Shown piece after piece: positions 8,701-20,700 of a stretch of DNA of 64,000 bases. The translations under genes were made by a program, and so were the position numbers. The notes below the pieces were generated by a model. It was not told the origin of the DNA, ran no database searches, and saw nothing but the letters and a program-made list of their open reading frames with translations. This stretch comes from Streptomyces sp. NBC_00258 (GTDB taxonomy: Bacteria > Actinomycetota > Actinomycetes > Streptomycetales > Streptomycetaceae): the NCBI RefSeq assembly GCF_036182465.1, contig NZ_CP108081.1, forward strand, positions 2,666,001 to 2,730,000, written 5' to 3'. Numbering within the stretch: position 1 is the stretch's first letter; each line of letters opens with the position of its first letter.

Positions 8701-11700
8701 CGAGCGGCAGGTAGGCGGCTCCGGCCTTGTGCACCGCGAGGATGGCCAGCAGTGTGCGGGCCGTACGGGGCAGGGCCAGCGCGACCAGCCGCTCCGGGCC
8801 CGCGCCGTGCGCGACCAGCAGCCGGGCGAGCCGGTTGGCCTTGGCGTTCAGCTGGGCGAACGTCAGCTTCATGCCGTCGGACGCGACGGCCGGGGCGTCC
8901 GGTGAGAGCGCGGCCTGCCGCTCGAAGAGCGCCGGCACGGTGGTCGGCTCGGCGAGCAGTGGGCGGGCGTTCCAGTCGGTGAGGATCCGGTGGCGTTCGT
9001 CGGCGCCCAGGATGTCGATGAGGCTGATCGGGGTGTCGGGGGCGACGACGACCGCCCGCAGGAGGCGGACGAGCCGTTCGGCGACGGCTTCGGCGGTCGC
9101 GCGGTCGAAGAGGTCGGTGCTGTATTCGAGGACGCCGTCGACGCCCTCGTCCCCCGCCCGCTCCACGAAGTCGAAGGAGAGGTCGAACTTGGCGCTGGTC
9201 GCGCCGACCTCCTCCCGCCGCGACTCAAGTCCCGCGAGACCCGCCTCGTCACCGCCCGCGGCCAGGTACACGATCATGACCTGGAACAGCGGGTGCCGGG
9301 AGAGCGAACGCGCCGGGTTGAGCACGTCCACGACCCGCTCGAACGGCACGTCCTGGTGGTCGAAGGCGGCCAGGTCGGTCTCCCGCACCCGGGCGAGCAG
9401 TTCGCGGAATGCGGGGTCGCCGGAGGTGTCGGTGCGCAGCACCAGGGTGTTGAGGAAGAACCCGACCAGGTCCTCGAGAACCTCGTCGGTGCGCCCGGCG
9501 ATCGGGCTGCCCAGCGGGATGTCCGTACCGGCGCCCAGCCGGGTCAGCAGTGCCGCCACCGCCGCCTGGACGATCATGAACATACTGACGTTGCCCGACC
9601 GGGCCAGCTCGCGCAGCCCCGCCGCCAGTTCCGGGTCCAGGGCCATGTCCACCACGCCACCGCGGTAGCTGGCCTCCAGCGGACGCTGCCGGTCCACGGG
9701 CAGCGCGAGCTCCTCGGGGAGCGCGTCCAATGTCCGCTTCCAGAACGCCAGTTGGCGGAAGGAGAGGCTCTCCGGGTCCTTCTCGTCACCGAGCAGCGCG
9801 CGCTGCCAGAGGCTGTAGTCGGCGTACTGGACCGGCAGCGGCGCCCGCTCGGGAGCGTGGCCCGCCGCGCGCGCCTCGTAGGCGACGGCCAGGTCCCGGG
9901 TGAGCGGCTCGTCGGACCACTCGTCGCCCGCGATGTGGTGGAGCAGGAGAAGCAGTACGTGCTCGTCGTCCCCGGTGCTGAACAGGTGCGCGCGCAGCGG
10001 CGCCTCCCGGTCCAGCTCGAAGCCGTACTCGGCGGCCTCGGTGAGCCGCTCGGCGAGTTCCTCCTCGCTCGTGACAGCGGCCGTCCGCACCTCTATGCGG
10101 GCCTGTGCCGGTTCCAGGATCAGCTGGTACGCGCGCCCGTCCTCCTCGGGGAAGACGGTCCGCAGCGGCTCGTGCCGGGCGACCAGGTCGTCGACGGCCA
10201 GTTGCAGCGCGTCGGCGTCGAGCGGTCCGGTGAGCCGCCAGGCGAGCGGGATGTTGTACGTGGGACTGGGGCCCTCCACCCGGTACAGCACCCACAGGCG
10301 CTGCTGGGCGAAGGAGAGCGGCATCCGCTCAGGACGCTCGGCCGGTGCGAGGACGGGCAGCCCTGCGCCGGTGTCGTCGCTGCCTTCCCTGAGGCGCTCG
10401 GCGAGCCGCGCGACCGTGGGCGCCTCGAACACCGTACGCAGGGAGACCTCGGCGGTGAGCGCGGCCCGGATGCGGGCGGCCAGGCGCATCGCGACGAGGG
10501 AGTGGCCGCCGAGGGCGAAGAAGTCGTCGTCGATGCCGACGCGTTCCAGGCCCAGGACGTCCGCGAACAGGCCGCAGAGGATCTCCTCGCGCGGGGTGCG
10601 CGGCAGGCGTCCGGTGACCGCCGCCGTGAAGTCCGGGGCGGGCAGCGCTGCCTGGTCGAGCTTGCCGGCGATGGTGCGCGGCAGCGCGTCGAGGGCGACG
10701 AAGGCGGCGGGCACCATGTGCTCGGGCAGCGCGCCGGCCACGTGGGTGCGCAGGGCCGCCGGGTCGGGTTCCCGGCCGGGCACGGGAACCACGTACGCGA
10801 CGAGGCGCCGCACGCCCGGCGAGTCCTCGCGTACGACCACGGCTGCCGCGGAGACGTCCGGGTGCCCCGTGACGATGGTCTCGACCTCGCCCAACTCGAT
10901 GCGGAAACCGCGCAGTTTGACCTGGTCGTCGGCCCGGCCGAGGAATTCGAGGGTGCCGTCGGAGCGGCGGCGCACCAGGTCGCCGGTGCGGTACATGCGC
11001 TCGCCGGACCCGTCGTACGGGTTCGCCACGAAGCGGTCGGCGGTCAGCGCCGGGCGGCCCAGATAGCCGCGGGCGAGGCCTTCGCCGGCCAGGTACAGCT
11101 CCCCGGGTACGCCGACGGGGGCCGGGCGCAGCCGTTCGTCGAGGACGTGAGCGCGGATGTTGTCGAGCGGTGCCGCCCAGGGGGCCAGGCCGGTGTCGCC
11201 GCCGTGCCAGCCGTAGGCGTCGACGGCGCACTCCGTCGGCCCGTACAGGTCGTGGACCGCCGTGCCGGGCAGGGCGGCCAGGCGCCGCCAGAGCGGCGGC
11301 GGGGTGGCCTCGCCGCCGACGGCGATGACGGCGGGGACTCGGCTGCCGGGGGCGAGGAAGCCGTGGTGCAGCAGTTCCCGCAGATAGGTGGGCGTGAGGT
11401 CGACGAAGTCGATGCTCCGGTCGTCGAGGTAGGCCAGCAGCGCGGCCGGGTCCAGCATCGTGGCCTCGTCGACCACGTGGAGTTCGTGGCCCGCGAGCAG
11501 CCAGATGAAGGGTTCCCAGGAGCCGTCGAAGCTGAACGAGGCGGCGTGCACGGCGCGCAGGGTGTCCCGTCCGGTGTCCCGCACGGCCGGGTTCATCACG
11601 TCGCGCAGGTGCGAGGCGAAGAGGTTGCTCAGGCCCCGGTGAGTGCCGACGACGCCCTTGGGGCGGCCGGTGGAGCCGGAGGTGTAGATCGTGTAGGCGG

Positions 11701-14700
11701 CGGCCTGTGCGGGGTACGTACACGGCTCGGCTCGTTCTGTGGGGGCGGGCAACTGGCCGTCCAGGAGCAGCCGTTCCACGCCCGTGGCCGACGGCAGCCG
11801 GCCGGCCAGGGCGGTGGTGGTCAGCAGGCAGACGGGGGCCGCGTCGTCGAGCATGAACTCCAGCCGGTGGGCCGGGTGGTCCGGGTCCAGCGGGAGGTAC
11901 GCGGCGCCCGCGGTGAGCACGCCGAGGATCGCGGGCACCATCTCGTGCCGGGGCAGGGCGAGGCCCACGACGGATTCCTCGGTGACGCCGTGCTGCCGGA
12001 GCAGGGCGGCGACGGAGTCCACCCGGCCGGCGAGTTCGGCGAAGGTCAGGCGTCCCGTGCCGGTGACCAGCGCGGTGCGGTCCGGGTGGGCTCGGGCGAT
12101 GTCGGCGAACACCTCGGGCACCGCGCGGGGCTCGACGGGGTGGGCGGTGTCGTTCCACGCGCCGGTGGCGGCCTCCCGCTCGGGGTCGGTCAGTACGTCG
12201 ATCGCGCCGAGCGGGGCGTCCGGTGCCGAGGCGGCCTGCCGCAGCAGCAGGACCAGGCGTTCGGCGAGCAGTTCGGCCGTGCCCGGGTCCACGAGATCCG
12301 AGGCGTATTCCAGCAGCAGGACGATCCGCTCGCCCTCGTCCACGAAGGTGAAGTCGAGGTCGAACTTGGCCATGCCGGTGTCCATGTCGGACCACTCGGT
12401 CGGCAGGCCCAGCAGGTCCGGGTCGCCGTCGGGGCGGTAGTGGTAGCCCAGCATCACCTGGAACAGCGGGTTGCGGCCCGCCACGCGCGGCGGGTTGAGG
12501 GCCTCCACCACCCGGTCGAAGGGCAGGTCCTGGTGCTCGAACGCGGCGAGCGACGACTCCCTCACCCGGCCCAGGAGTTGACGGAATGTCAGGTCGCCGT
12601 CCCCGTCGGACAGGTCGGTGCGCAGGACGAGCGTGTTGACGAAGAAGCCGACCAGGTCGTCGAGGCCGCTGTCCGTGCGGCCCGCGATCGGAGCCCCGAG
12701 CGGGATGTCCTCGCCCGCGCCCAGCCGGTGCAGCAGGGCCGCCGTGGCCGCCTGGAGCAGCATGAACATGCTGGTCCCGGTCGCGCCGGACAGGTCGCGC
12801 AGCGCCAGGCCCACCTCGGCGGGCACCTCGTGGCGCACGGTGCCGCCGCGTCCGGTGGGCTCGGCGGGGCGCGGCCGGTCCAGCGGCAGCGTGAGCTCTT
12901 CGGGGAGGTCGCGCAACGTGTCGTTCCAGTAGGCGAGTTGGGCCTCGCCGACCTGTGCGAGCAACTGCTCCTGCCACAGCGTGTAGTCGGCGTACTGCAC
13001 CGGCAGCGGTGCCCGGTCCGGCGCGGCACCCGCCGTACGTGCCGCGTAGGCGGCGTTCAGGTCGGCCAGGAACGGCCGGTCCGACCACTCGTCGGTGGTG
13101 ATGTGGTGCAGCACCACGGCGACCACGTGGTCGGCCGGTCCGACGCGGAACACCTCGCAGCGCAGCGGGAGTTCACGGTCGAGGTCGAAGGGGCGGCGCT
13201 GGGCCGTCTCGATCAGGGTGTCCAGCGCGGCCTCGGCGCAGTCCGTCACGGTGAGGCCGGGTTCGGCCTCGGCCGCCGGGACGATGTGCTGGTACGGCTC
13301 GCCGTCGTGTTCGCGGAACACGGTGCGCAGGGCCTCGTGCCGCCCTGAGACGTCCCGCAGTGCGGCCCGCAGCGCGTCCAGGTCGAGGTCGCCGCGCAGC
13401 CGGAAGACAAGCGGGAAGTTGTACGCGACACCGCTGCCGGTGATCTGCTCCACCAGCCACAGCCGACGCTGGGCCGCCGAGAGGGGGATGCGCTCGGGCC
13501 TGTGGTCGGCGGGTGCGACGGCCGGGCGGGCGGGGCGCCCGCCGTCCGCGCGGGCCGCGAGGAGTTCGGGCGTGGGCGCCTCGAACAGGTCGCGGATCGC
13601 CAGTTCGGCACCCAGTTCGGTACGCGCCCGGCTGATGAGCCGGGTGGCGAGGAGGGAGTGACCGCCGAGGTCGAAGAAGGCGTCCTCGGCGCCGACTTCG
13701 GGCAGCCCCAGCACCTCCGCGAAGAGGCGGCAGAGCACCTCCTCCTGCGGAGTGCGTGGTCCACGGCCGGTGCCGAGCGCGACGGCCGGTTCGGCGTCGG
13801 GCAGGGCCCGGACGTCCAGCTTGCCGTTGTCGTTCATGGGCAGCCGGTCGAGGGTCACGAAGGCGGCCGGGACCATGTAGTCGGGCAGCTGCTGCTTGAG
13901 GTCCTCGCGCAGCCGCCGGATCAGGCTGTTGGCGCCGCGCGCGATGGTGGGCTCGGTGGCGTACGGGGCCTCTCCTCCGCCGGGGAGATACAGTCCGGCG
14001 GTGAGCCCGGCGCCCTTGCCGTCGAGCGGCACCGCGCCGTCGAGGAACACCGCGTCGTACGTGCCGGGTTCGCGGGACCAGGTGGTCAGGACGGGGTGGC
14101 CGAATTCGAGGCCGAGCTCCCGAAGCGTCTCCGGGTCCACTCCCCCGGCGGCTCCGATGCGGGCGTCGGGGATGCCGTTGACGCGCACCGGGGCCGTCCG
14201 CGCGAGGCCGGCCAGGTCGAGGTCGCTCGTGTGGTCGACCACCGGGATGCCGTCGAGGCGGAGGGCGGGCTCGCCTGCGTACAGGACGGCGTCGTAGCGG
14301 TAGCGGGTCAGCTCGTTGTGGTGCCGGGCGCGCTTGGTGCGCAGGTCGACGCCGTGACCGAGGGTGGTGAAGTAGTCGGGGTCGACGAGGAGTTCCTTCT
14401 CCAGGCGCAGACCGCGTTCGACGGCCCGCTCCAGCGCCTCGTCCGTGACCCCCTTCGCCTGCTGGATCTCCGTCTGGAAGGTCCGGGCGAGCCGCAGGTT
14501 GCGTACGTCGCCGACGAACAGCGCGCCGCCCGGGGCCAGCAGGCGCATGGCGCCCTGGATCACCGACGTCAGATAGTCGATGCTCGGGAAGTACTGGATG
14601 ACGGAGTTGATGACGATCGTGTCGAAGTAGCCGTCGGCGGGCAGGCCGCTCAGGTCGTCGGCGGGCTGGGCGCGGAGCGTGACCTTGGCGGCCAACTCCG

Positions 14701-17700
14701 GGTCCTGGCGCAGGTCTTCACCGATCTTGCGGATGACGGGCGCGGCGAAGTCCGTGGCCCAGTAGGCCTCCGCGTCCGGGGCCAGCTGGGACAGGAGCAG
14801 GCCGGAGCCGACACCGATCTCCAGGATCCGGCGGGGCTCCAGCGAGCGGATCCGCTCGACGGTGGCCGCACGCCACTCCCGCATGTGGTCGAAGGGGATG
14901 GGATTCCCGTCGTACGAGGAGTCCCAGCCGGCGTAGTCCTCGGTGAAGACGGCGGTGCTGATCTCCTCGTACTCGTCGGAGTAGATCTCCTGCCACTCGC
15001 CGACCTGGTCGCGCTCGGCGTCGTCCCGGTCGGTGCCGGTGAGCCGGCCCGGGACGACATAGCCGACGAGCCGCTCTTCGCGGACGACGACGGCGGCGTG
15101 CGCGACCTGGGGGTGCCGCGACAACGCGGCCTCGATCTCGCCCAGTTCCACGCGGTAGCCGCGGATCTTGACCTGGTCGTCGGTACGGCCGAGGAAGTCG
15201 AGGTTGCCGTCGGGGTTGCGGCGCACCAGGTCTCCGGTGCGGTACATGCGCTCGCCGGGTTCACCGAACGGGTCCGCGACGAACCGCTCGGCGGTCAGGC
15301 CGGGGCGGTCGAGGTAGCCGCGGGCCAGCCCGATGCCCGCGATGTAGAGCTCGCCCGGCACACCCTCGGGAACCGGCCGCAGCCAGGCGTCCAGGATGTG
15401 GGCGCGGGTGCCGCGGATCGGGCGCCCGACCGTCGGGGTCGCGCTGTCGAGGGTGCCGCCGCCGAGGGTGTTGATGGTGTACTCGGTCGGCCCGTAGAGG
15501 TTGTAGCCGTAGGTGCCCTCCGTGTCGCGCAGCCGGTTCCACACCGTCTCGGACACGGCCTCGCCGCCGAGCAGCACGAGCGGCGGGCGGTGGCCCTCCA
15601 ACAGGCCCTGCTCCATGAGCAGATGGGCGTAGGTGGGCGTCACGTTGATCACGTCGACGCGGTGGGTCTCGCAGTACGCGACCAGGGCCTCGGCGTCGCG
15701 CCGCAGCTCCTCGTCGCAGATGTGCACCTCATGCCCCTCGACCAGCCAGAGCAGCTCTTCCCAGGACATGTCGAAGGCGAAGGAGACCGTGTGCGCGATG
15801 CGCAGCCTGCGTCCGCCGGCCGAGGCGATGGCCGGTTCGAAGATCTCCCGCTGGTGGTTGAGCTGCATGTTGGTCAGCCCGCGGTACGGGGTGACGACGC
15901 CCTTGGGCCTGCCGGTGGACCCGGAGGTGTAGATGACGTACGCCGGGTGTTCCAGGCTGAAGACCTGCCGGTCCAGGTCGCCCGGAAGGGAGGCGAGTTC
16001 GGCGGCGACCGCCGGGTCGTCCAGCAGGACGCGGGGGGTGTCCGCGGTCAGCCGCGCGGAGACGGCGGCGTTCGAAAGGAGCAGGGCGGGCCGGGCGTCC
16101 TCCAGCATCGCCACGAGCCGGTCGTCCGGGTAGTCCAGCTCCAGGGGCAGGTACGCGGCGCCCGTGCGCAGTACGGCGAAGAGCGCGACGACCATGTCGA
16201 GGGAGCGGGGCAGCCCGAGCGCGACGACCCGCTCGGGGGCGGCGCCGCGGGCGAGCAGCAGCCGCGCCATGCGGTTGATCCGGGCGTCGAGTTCGGCGTA
16301 CGTGAGGGTCTCGTCGCCGAAGACCAGTGCGGTGGTGTCGGGGGTGACGGCGGCCTGGGTCGCCAGCAGGTCGGCGATGGTGTCCTCGGGGTCGGGCACC
16401 CGGCCCTCGGCCCGCTCGCGCTCCAACTCCGCGTGTTCGGTGGGCAGAAGCGGGTCGAGGCTCCCCACCGGGGCGTCGAGGTCGTCGGTCAGCCGCTCCA
16501 GGAGCAGGGTGAAGCGGCGGAGCAGTTCCTCCGCCTTCGGGCGCCCGACGACGTCGGCCCGGTGGGTCAGGGTGACCTGGATGCTGCGTCCCGGCGTGAC
16601 GACGAGGTTCACGGGGTAGTGGGTGGCGTCGACGTTGGCGACAGCGGTGGCCCCGTGCTGTTCGGTCAGCTCGGCCAGCCGTTCCTCGGTGTCGCTGTTG
16701 CGCAGCACGAAGAGGGTGTCGAACAGCCGCCGGTGGCCGGTCTCGGCCTGCAGCACGCCCAGGCCCAGGTATTCGTACGGCATCACGGCGAGCCGCTCGT
16801 CCTGGACGCGGCGGAGCAGCCCGAGCACGGGCTCGGCCGGGTCGTAGGCGATGCGGGCGGGGACCGTGTTGAGGAACATGCCGATGACGTTCTCGATCTC
16901 CGGCACCTCGCTCGGCCGGCCCGCGACGGTGGTGCCGAACACGACGTCGGTGCGGCCGGTCGCGCTGGCCAGGGTCAGTCCCCAGGCTGCGTTGAGCACC
17001 GTGTTGAGGGTCAGTCCGTGCCGTCGGCCGATGTCGCGCAGCCGCTCGCCCACCTCGTCCGCGACGAAGGCGTCGAGGCTCTCCGGGATGTCCGGCTCCA
17101 GGCCCTGGTCGGCGGCGACGAGCAGGGTGGGCTCGTCGAGGCCCGCGAGGGCGGAGCGCCAGGCGGCGGTGGCGACCGCCGTGTCCTGGACCTCCAGCCA
17201 GGTCAGGTAGTCGCGGTAGGAGCCGGGGGCGGGCAGGGCGCTCGCGTCGCCGCCGGACTCGTACAGGGCGAAGAGCTGGTCGAGGAAGAGCCAGGCGGAC
17301 CAGCCGTCCCACAGGAGCAGATGGCGGCCGACGACCAGCCGGTCGCCGCGCTCCTCACCGAGCCGGATCACCAGGATCCTGAACAGCAGCGGCCGGGTCA
17401 GGTCGAAGCGGCGGGTGCGCTCGGCGTCGGTCAACTCCCTGAGCCGGACGTCCTGTTCGGCCACGCTCAGCCCGGACAGGTCGACCTCTTCGAGCGGGAT
17501 CTCCGGGTCCCGGACGATGAACTGCACCGGCTGGCGCAGTCCTTCGCTGGTGAACCCGGCGCGCAGGCTGGGCGTGCGTTCCAGCAACACCCGCACGGCG
17601 GTGCGGAGCCGGTCCGTGTCGAGCGGGGTGGCGATGTCGAAGGATTCGTGGACGGTGTAGACGTCCAGGGCGCCGTCGTCGTACGTGGAGTGGAAGAAGA

Positions 17701-20700
17701 GGCCTTCCTGGAGCGGGGCAAGCGGCCAGATGTCGTCCACGGGGCCGGGGCTGAGGCGGTGGACGCGCTCGGTCTCCTCGGCGGTGAGGGCGAAGTCGGA
17801 ACGCAGGGCGCGCGCCTCGGCGACGGGGGTGGCCGCCGTCGCGAGGGCCGCGGGTGTGCGGTGTTCGAAGACGTCACGCGGGTTGAGGTCCAGGCCCGCC
17901 CGGCGGGCACGGCTGGAGACGCCGATCGAGGTGATGCTGTCGCCGCCGAGCATGAAGAAGTCGTCGTCGATGCCGACCTCGTCGAGCTTCAGCACGGCCG
18001 CGAAGATGTCGGTGAGGGCGCGCTCGCGCTCGTCGCGCGGGGCCCGTACCTCGGCCCGTGTCACCTGCGGCGCGGGCAGGGCGGCCCGGTCGAGCTTGCC
18101 GCTGGGCGTCAACGGCAGGGCGTCCAGGACGACATAGGCGCCGGGCACCATGGGCGCGGGCAGCGACTCGGCGAGCGCGGCCTGGAGTTCGGCGGGCTCC
18201 GGGTGTGTGTCGCGGGCGGGGACCACGTACGCGACCAGCGCGTTGCCCGTGACGGTGACGGCGGCCTGGGCGACGGTCGTCTCACGCGCCAACGCAGCCT
18301 CGATCTCGCCGAGTTCGATCCGGTTGCCGCGGATCTTGACCTGGCGGTCGGTGCGGCCGAGGTACTCGATGACGCCGTCGGCGCGGCGGCGCACGAGGTC
18401 GCCCGTGCGGTACATGCGCTCGCCGGGCCCGCCGAACGGGTCGGCGACGAACCGCTCGGCGGTCAGCCCGGGTCGCGCGTGGTAGCCGCGAGCGAGCTGA
18501 ACGCCCGTCAGGTACAGCTCGCCCGGCACTCCTTCGGGCACCGGGCGCAGGCAGGAGTCCAGTACGCGCAGGCCGGTGTTCCACACCGGGCGCCCGATGG
18601 GCACGGTGGTGCCGGGAGTGCCGTCGTACGGGTGGTACGTGACGTCCACGGCGGCCTCGGTGGGGCCGTACAGGTTGTGCAGCGGTACGCCGGTGAGCCG
18701 CTGCCAGTGGGCCGCGGCGGCGCCGGGCAGGGCCTCGCCGCTGCTGAAGACGCGCCGCAGGGAGGCGGCCCAGGCCGGGTCGGCGGTGATCTCGTCGGAC
18801 TGCAGGAAGGCTTCGAGCATGGACGGTACGAAGTGGAGCGTGGTGACGCCCTGTTCGCGGATCAGCCCGGCCAGGTACGCCGGATCGCGGTGTCCGTCCG
18901 GGCGGGCGAGCACCACGGTGGCGCCCTCGCACAGTGCCCAGAAGAACTCCCAGACGCTGACGTCGAAACTGGCCGGGGTCTTCTGCAGCACCCGGTCGTC
19001 GGCGGTGAGTTCGTACGCGCCCTGCATCCAGGCCAGGCGGTTGACGATGGCGCGGTGGGTGACGACGACGCCCTTGGGGCGGCCGGTGGACCCGGAGGTG
19101 TAGATCAGGTACGCGGGGTCGTCGGGGCCTGCCGGGACGCGGACCTGGGGAGCGTCGGTCTGCTCGTCCTCGTCCGGGGTGTCCAGGAGCAGGCGGGCCG
19201 GGCCCGGGACCTCGGGCAGCCGGGAAGCGGTGTCGGTGGTGGTGACGACGGTCGCCGCTCCGGAGTCGGCGAGCATGTGGGTCACGCGGTCGGCGGGGTA
19301 GTCCACGTCGACGGGGAGATAGGCGGCGCCGGACTTCAGCACGCCGAGCAGGGCGACCATGAGTTCCGCCGAGCGCGGGACGGCGATCGCGACGATCTCG
19401 CCCGGCCGGGCGCCCCGGACGCGGAGCCGTCGGGCCAACTCCTCGGCGCGGGTGTCGAGTTCCTCGTACGTGAGGGTCTCGTTCCCGTACACCACCGCCG
19501 TGGCGTCCGGGGTGCGGACGGCCTGGGCCATGAACGACCCGGCGAGGGTCGTCTCGGGTACCTCGCGCGGTTCGCCTGCCGGGTGGGCGTGCGCCTGCTC
19601 GTCCGCCGAGAGCAGCTCCAGGGCGGCGGCCGGCTGCCCGGGGTCCGCGGCCAGGGCGTGCAGGATCCGGGTGAGGCGGTCCGCGACACGGCGCACGCTG
19701 TCGGCGTCGAGGCGCTGGGCGTGGTGCTTCAGCCGCAGGTCGAGGCGCCGGCCCGGCTTCACGATCAGGGCCAGCGGGTAGTGCACGGCGTCGTGGAACT
19801 CGTGGCCCGTGACCCGGACCGCGCCGGAGGGGTCGGTCAGGCCGGTCGCGGACGGGTAGTTCTCGAAGACGACCAGGGTGTCGAACAGCTCACCGCTGCC
19901 CGCGAGTCCGGCGACGCGCTGCAGCTCGGCGAGACCGAGGTGCTGGTGGTCCAGCAGCGCGGCCTGCTCGTCCTGGAGGCGTCCGACCAGGTCCGCGAGG
20001 GTGTCCGCGGGCTCCCAGCGGAAGCGGGTGGGCAGGGTGTTGATGAACAGCCCGACCATGGACTCGATGCCCTCGACCTCGGCGTCACGGCCGGAGACGG
20101 TGGTGCCGAACACCACGTCCTGGCGGGCCGTGAGCCGCCCGATCAGCAGGCCCCAGGCACTCTGGACGACCGTGCCCAGCGTCACGCCGAGTTCGCGGGC
20201 GCGGGCCGACAGGCGGGCGGTGACCTGCTCGGACAGCTCCACACGGATCTGCGCGGGCGTGATCGGCGTACCGTCGGCGGGCGTCTCGACGAGGCGGGTG
20301 GGCTCCTCGATCCCGGCGAGCGCGCCGCGCCACGTCTCGCGCGCGGCGTCGCGGTCGGCCGCGGCGAGGCCCCGCAGGTACGAGCGGTAGGGGGCGACCT
20401 CGGGCAGCGCGGCCGGAGTCTCGCCGTAGCAGGCCATCAGCTCGCGGTGCAGGACGGGCAACGACCAGCCGTCCGCGACGATGTGATGGAACGTCAGCAG
20501 AAGTCGGCTGCGGTCCTCGCCGAGCCGTATCAGCGCGCAGCGCACCAGCGGCGGCCGTGCGAGGTCGAAGCGGCGGGCGCGCTCCTCGGCGGCGACCGCG
20601 TCGGCGACGAGCGTCAGCCGGTCGTCGGCGACCTGGGTGTCCCCCGCCGAGAGATCCACCTCGCGCCAGGGCAGCTCCAGCCCCTCGGCGATGATCTGGA

